Shown: in pieces, positions 5,369 to 7,294 of the stretch
How positions within the stretch are numbered: position 1 is the stretch's first letter
Layout: each line of letters starts with the position of its first letter
Assembly (NCBI GenBank): GCA_025935735.1
Contig: JAICUS010000300.1
Span: 1-7,294, forward strand
Direction of reading: 5' to 3'
Source of the DNA: Solirubrobacteraceae bacterium
GTDB taxonomy: Bacteria; Actinomycetota; Thermoleophilia; Solirubrobacterales; Solirubrobacteraceae
DNA: 7,294 bases
Position numbers and translations under genes: made by a program
Notes under the pieces: model-generated
The model's database searches: none
Seen by the model: only the letters and a program-made list of their open reading frames with translations
What the model was told of the DNA's origin: nothing

Positions 5369-6501
5369 GCCGCGGGCGCCGGGCGGGCGGGCCGGCCGGG
5401 CGTCGCCCGAAGAAACCGGCCCCCGCGCGCGACGACGCCGCACGCGGCGGGTCCGGCGGCACCGCGGGGCGCCGCACCCCCGGCCGCGCCGCAAGCTCGC
5501 GCGGTGGGCAGGCCGGCTCCGGCCGCGCCGCAAACCCCCGCGGGTCAGCCGGCTCCGGCCGCACCGCAAGCGCGGGCGGCGGCTCCGCGGGCCCTCGCGG
5601 TTCCGCCAGCCCTCGCGGCTCCGCCGGCTCCGGCCGCGCCACAAGCGCGCGCGGCGGCTCCGCCGGCTCGCGCGGCGGCGCTGCCCGCGCTGCCGGCCCT
5701 TCGGGCTCGGCCGGCTCGCGCGGCTCGGCCGGCCCTCCGGGCGCTCCGCTCGATGTCCCGGCGGCGCCCACCGCGCGGCCCGGCGGCGCCCCGCCCCCGC
5801 GGCGGATGGTCATCTACGGCCGCAACGCGGTGCGGGAGGCGCTGCGGGGAAACCGGCGGGTGCACCGGGTGTGGGCGACGCGGCAGGCGGCGGCGGAGGG
5901 CTGGGGGGCGGCGAAGGTCACGGTGGTGTCCGCCGAGGAGGTCGAGGAGCGCGCCGGGTCGGATGCGCACCAGGGCGTTGCCGCCCTCGTCGACCCGTAT
6001 CCGTACGCCGACGCGGCCGAGTTCCTGCGGCAGCCCGACCCCCTGCTCGTCGCGCTCGACGAGGTCACCGACCCGCAGAACCTGGGCGCGGTCTGCCGGA
6101 CCGCGGAGGCGGCCGGGGCGACCGGCGTGGTCATCCCCGAGCGGCGGTCGGCCGAGGTCACGCCGGCCGTGTGCAAGGCGTCCGCCGGCGCGGTCGAGCA
6201 CCTGCCCGTCGCGCGGGTGCGCAACCTGGCCGACTTCCTCGCCGAGGCCAAGGAGCAGGGCAGCTGGGTCTACGGCGCGGCCGCCGGAGCGAAGACGCCC
6301 TACGACCGGCCGGACTACACGGGCGGCGTCGTGCTCGTGCTCGGCGCCGAGGGCAAGGGGCTGCGGCCGCGGGTGGCCTCGATGTGCGACGACCTGGTCG
6401 CGCTGCCGCTGCGCGGCAGGGTCGCCTCCCTCAACGTGAGCGCCACCGCGGCGGTCCTGCTGTACGAGATGTTGCAGCAGCGGCTTGACGCCTCGACATA
6501 A
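5365..6501 (+). CDS. rlmB: 23S rRNA 2'-O-methyltransferase, SpoU/TrmH family, with a long repetitive N-terminal extension
   Basis: 378 residues, ATG start overlapping the cysS stop (ATGA). The enzyme family methylates the 2'-O of G2251 (E. coli numbering) in 23S rRNA using SAM. From M148 (ATG 5806) the protein is a standard RlmB: an L30e-like RNA-binding domain (VIYGRNAVREAL onward), then the SPOUT knot domain. SpoU motif 1 is DEVTDPQNLGAVCRTAEAAG (232-251, with N239 and R245), motif 2 LGAEGKGL (326-333, with E329), and motif 3 LPLRGRVASLNVSATAAVLLYE (with N357). Residues 1-147 are Gly/Ser/Ala/Arg/Pro-rich, with many RG steps and 12-13-residue repeats; they are surely disordered. Actinobacterial relatives have shorter basic extensions. 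Translation could also start at M148, but the ATGA coupling and the unbroken frame favour the long form. Confidence 0.93.
   Translation: MSRGRRAGGPAGRRPKKPAPARDDAARGGSGGTAGRRTPGRAASSRGGQAGSGRAANPRGSAGSGRTASAGGGSAGPRGSASPRGSAGSGRATSARGGSAGSRGGAARAAGPSGSAGSRGSAGPPGAPLDVPAAPTARPGGAPPPRRMVIYGRNAVREALRGNRRVHRVWATRQAAAEGWGAAKVTVVSAEEVEERAGSDAHQGVAALVDPYPYADAAEFLRQPDPLLVALDEVTDPQNLGAVCRTAEAAGATGVVIPERRSAEVTPAVCKASAGAVEHLPVARVRNLADFLAEAKEQGSWVYGAAAGAKTPYDRPDYTGGVVLVLGAEGKGLRPRVASMCDDLVALPLRGRVASLNVSATAAVLLYEMLQQRLDAST
5509..5679 (+). repeat. Degenerate 36/39-bp tandem repeat inside rlmB
   Basis: Units begin at 5509, 5545, 5584, 5620 and 5659, alternating 36 and 39 bp. Each encodes about 12-13 residues starting (S/Q)AG(S/P), often SAGSGR, and ending RG or GG. 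The strongest DNA match between units is the core GGCTCCGGCCGC, found in units 1, 2 and 4. The last unit is partial, and related but less regular sequence continues to about 5742. Confidence 0.7.
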
Positions 6502-6529
6502 GCGTGCCACCCTCTACGACATAAACGTG
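6494..6529 (+). repeat. Imperfect 13-bp direct repeat between rlmB and sigH
   Basis: CGACATAAGCGTG (6494-6506) and CGACATAAACGTG (6517-6529) differ at one base and start 23 bp apart, about two helical turns. The first copy spans the rlmB stop codon; the second runs into the 12-bp hairpin. A TTGACG, a good -35 match, lies at 6485-6490 just upstream, with only a weak CACCCT at 6508-6513 as a -10. The pair is a candidate operator for sigH, or it may be chance in a short AT-richer island. Confidence 0.4.
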
Positions 6530-6560
6530 AGCTTGAGGGTAAGCGATGACCCTCGAGCTC
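6529..6560 (+). terminator. 12-bp stem-loop after rlmB, candidate terminator or attenuator
   Basis: Arms 6529-6540 and 6549-6560 pair over 12 bp with one G-U (T6534 with G6555), closing an 8-nt loop (6541-6548). The hairpin starts 27 nt past the rlmB stop, a usual terminator position. It is not followed by a U-tract (TCTCGATA comes next), so it may instead be a 3' end stabiliser or a leader element of sigH. Confidence 0.45.
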
Positions 6561-6605
6561 TCGATACGTCAGGGCGCCGGGGGAGGTGTGCGCCACAACG
6601 CGTAA

Positions 6606-6622
6606 CGCGGCGCTACGCCGCG
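6606..6622 (+). promoter_or_regulatory. GC hairpin abutting the sigH Shine-Dalgarno
   Basis: A perfect 7-bp stem of only G-C pairs (CGCGGCG 6606-6612 with CGCCGCG 6616-6622) closes a 3-nt CTA loop. Its last base is the first G of the GGAAAGGG Shine-Dalgarno tract. It could set ribosome access to sigH or shield the mRNA 5' end. Confidence 0.45.
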
Positions 6623-6629
6623 GAAAGGG
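6622..6629 (+). promoter_or_regulatory. Shine-Dalgarno of sigH (GGAAAGGG)
   Basis: A purine-rich tract ending 9 nt before the GTG at 6639. It fixes that start. An in-frame TAA at 6603-6605 excludes longer forms, and no other ATG or GTG lies between. Confidence 0.75.
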
Positions 6630-6638
6630 TGCGCGCTG

Positions 6639-7289
6639 GTGGCCAAGCTGTCTCCCACAAAGTCTCAAGCTCAACTTCAGCTTGATGACGGATATCTCCT
6701 CGCTCTCGCCAAACAGGGCAGCGCGGACGCTTATGACCACCTCGTGCGCCGCTACGCGTCGTTCGTCCGGCTCAAGGCGTCGTCGTACTTCCTCATCGGG
6801 GGCGACAGCGAGGACCTGATCCAGGAGGGGCTGGTCGGCCTCTACAAGGCGATCCGCGACTTCCGCTCGGACCGCGAGTCGTCGTTCCGCAACTTCGCCG
6901 AGCTCTGCATCACGCGCCAGATCATCACCGCGGTCAAGACGGCGACCCGCAACAAGCACACGCCGCTCAACGGCTACGTGTCGTTCTCCGCTACCCCCGC
7001 CGGCGCGTCCGAGAACGAGCCGAGCCTGGACGAGCTGCTGCCGGGCTCGAGCGTCCACGACCCCGTCAACCAGGTCATCTCCTCCGAGGAGCTGCGCTCG
7101 CTCGTGGCCTGCCTGTCCACGGTGCTGTCCGAGCTCGAGTCGCGCGTGCTGAGCCTCTATCTGGACGGCCACTCCTACACGGCGATCGGCGAGCGGCTGG
7201 GCTGCGATTGCAAGACGGTGGACAATGCCCTCCAGCGGGTGAAGCGCAAGGTCGGCGCGCACCTCGCGTCACGGGCGGTCCCGCTCTAA
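6639..7289 (+). CDS. sigH: RNA polymerase sigma factor of the SigH (Spo0H) family
   Basis: 216 residues, nearly the 218 of B. subtilis SigH. It redirects RNA polymerase to a dedicated promoter set. Region 2 is strikingly like the Bacillus protein: FVRLKASSYFLIGGDSEDLI (42-61), QEGLVGLYKAIRDF (62-75, core binding and -10 melting), and FAELCITRQIITAVKTATR (86-104, -10 recognition), then NKHTPLN (105-111). The linker (about 112-150) diverges. Region 4 carries LESRVLSLYLDGHSYTAIGERLG and a C-terminal DNALQRVKRKV recognition helix. The first ~20 codons are richer in A/T (TCT, ACA, CAA, CTT) than the rest of the window. In Firmicutes sigH drives sporulation entry and competence; in a non-sporulating actinobacterium the role is probably a growth-phase or stress regulon, which is inference. 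The conserved neighbour downstream in Firmicutes is rpmG-secE-nusG. Confidence 0.93.
   Translation: MAKLSPTKSQAQLQLDDGYLLALAKQGSADAYDHLVRRYASFVRLKASSYFLIGGDSEDLIQEGLVGLYKAIRDFRSDRESSFRNFAELCITRQIITAVKTATRNKHTPLNGYVSFSATPAGASENEPSLDELLPGSSVHDPVNQVISSEELRSLVACLSTVLSELESRVLSLYLDGHSYTAIGERLGCDCKTVDNALQRVKRKVGAHLASRAVPL
6665..6685 (+). promoter_or_regulatory. Small hairpin in the first codons of sigH
   Basis: TCAAGCT (6665-6671) and AGCTTGA (6679-6685) form a perfect 7-bp stem with a 7-nt loop at codons 9-16. The same AGCTTGA also occurs at 6530-6536 in the 5' arm of the 12-bp leader hairpin, so TCAAGCT could pair with either copy. Function is speculative. Confidence 0.3.
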
Positions 7290-7294
7290 CTAAG

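Larger units (their letters stand above)
6502..6638 (+). promoter_or_regulatory. sigH upstream/leader region (137 bp)
   Basis: This is the only long intergenic gap in the window and is less GC-rich than its surroundings. It holds the second 13-bp repeat, a 12-bp hairpin (6529-6560), a GGGGGAGG tract (6579-6586) with no start codon at a usable distance, an all-GC hairpin (6606-6622) and the sigH Shine-Dalgarno (6622-6629). I found no clean TAnnnT -10 and no B. subtilis SigH-type promoter, so the promoter may be for an alternative sigma factor, lie inside rlmB, or be read through from cysS. Confidence 0.5.

Noticed and set aside
3968..5644. 558-codon open frame antisense to cysS and the start of rlmB
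   Set aside because: Its composition is that expected from the complementary frame of a GC3-biased gene (Arg/Ala/Gly/Val/Leu-rich, no motifs), while the cysS frame has every catalytic signature.
5509..5742. CRISPR-like or intergenic repeat array
   Set aside because: The repeat stays in frame inside rlmB, has no unique spacers and encodes a periodic low-complexity peptide.
5545..6510. 321-codon minus-strand frame opposite rlmB
   Set aside because: It is a complement shadow with no domain; the plus strand encodes all three SpoU motifs.
6579..6605. GGGGGAGG ribosome-site-like tract followed by GTG CGC CAC AAC GCG TAA, a possible leader peptide
   Set aside because: The spacing from the purine tract to the GTG at 6588 is only about 1 nt, too short for initiation, and a five-codon peptide has no further support.
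6315..7262. 315-codon minus-strand frame opposite sigH
   Set aside because: It has no recognisable motif and crosses the structured intergenic region. The sigH frame is unambiguous.

Overview
The window is high-GC DNA (well over 70% G+C by eye) with strong G/C third-position bias, four GTG starts among nine complete genes, and 4-bp ATGA or GTGA gene overlaps. The gene content (thiolase plus DUF35, SCP2 fusion, SigH-like sigma factor beside cysS and rlmB) suggests a deep-branching actinobacterium. The class Thermoleophilia (Solirubrobacterales and relatives) is my best guess from sequence style and gene neighbourhood, not from any search. There is no phage, IS, CRISPR or tRNA signal.

Layout. 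(1) 2-507 (+): the last 47 codons of a thiolase-like protein, coupled by GTGA to a complete DUF35 Zn-ribbon/OB-fold partner. This is a classic two-subunit acyl-CoA module. (2) 504-1321: a divergent pair, a permuted NlpC/P60-like (YiiX-type) protein on the minus strand and a 64-residue membrane-anchored protein on the plus strand. Only 20 bp separate their starts, and their -10 elements overlap. (3) 1318-3958 (-): a translationally coupled three-gene operon that reads, in transcription order, SCP2/alpha-beta-hydrolase fusion, lysophospholipid-type acyltransferase, SRPBCC protein. It looks like a lipid or acyl-ester handling unit. (4) 4001-7289 (+): the housekeeping block cysS, rlmB, sigH. This recalls the Firmicutes order cysS-mrnC-rlmB-yacP-sigH-rpmG-secE-nusG with mrnC and yacP missing.

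Promoter architecture is the most coherent non-coding signal. Four starts (1106-, 1127+, 3958-, 4001+) each have a TAnnnT -10 hexamer ending 6 to 9 nt before the start codon, so transcripts would be leaderless or nearly so. None has a good Shine-Dalgarno. By contrast sigH has a 137-nt leader with two strong hairpins, an imperfect 13-bp direct repeat and a real Shine-Dalgarno, so it is probably the regulated gene here. Both convergent junctions (504-507 and 1318-1321) are single CTAG tetranucleotides that give TAG stops on both strands, leaving no room for intergenic terminators.

I see no wholly new system. The points most worth following are the sigH leader, the overlapping bidirectional -10 at 1112-1118, the SCP2-hydrolase/acyltransferase/SRPBCC operon, and the 147-residue repetitive RG-rich extension on RlmB.
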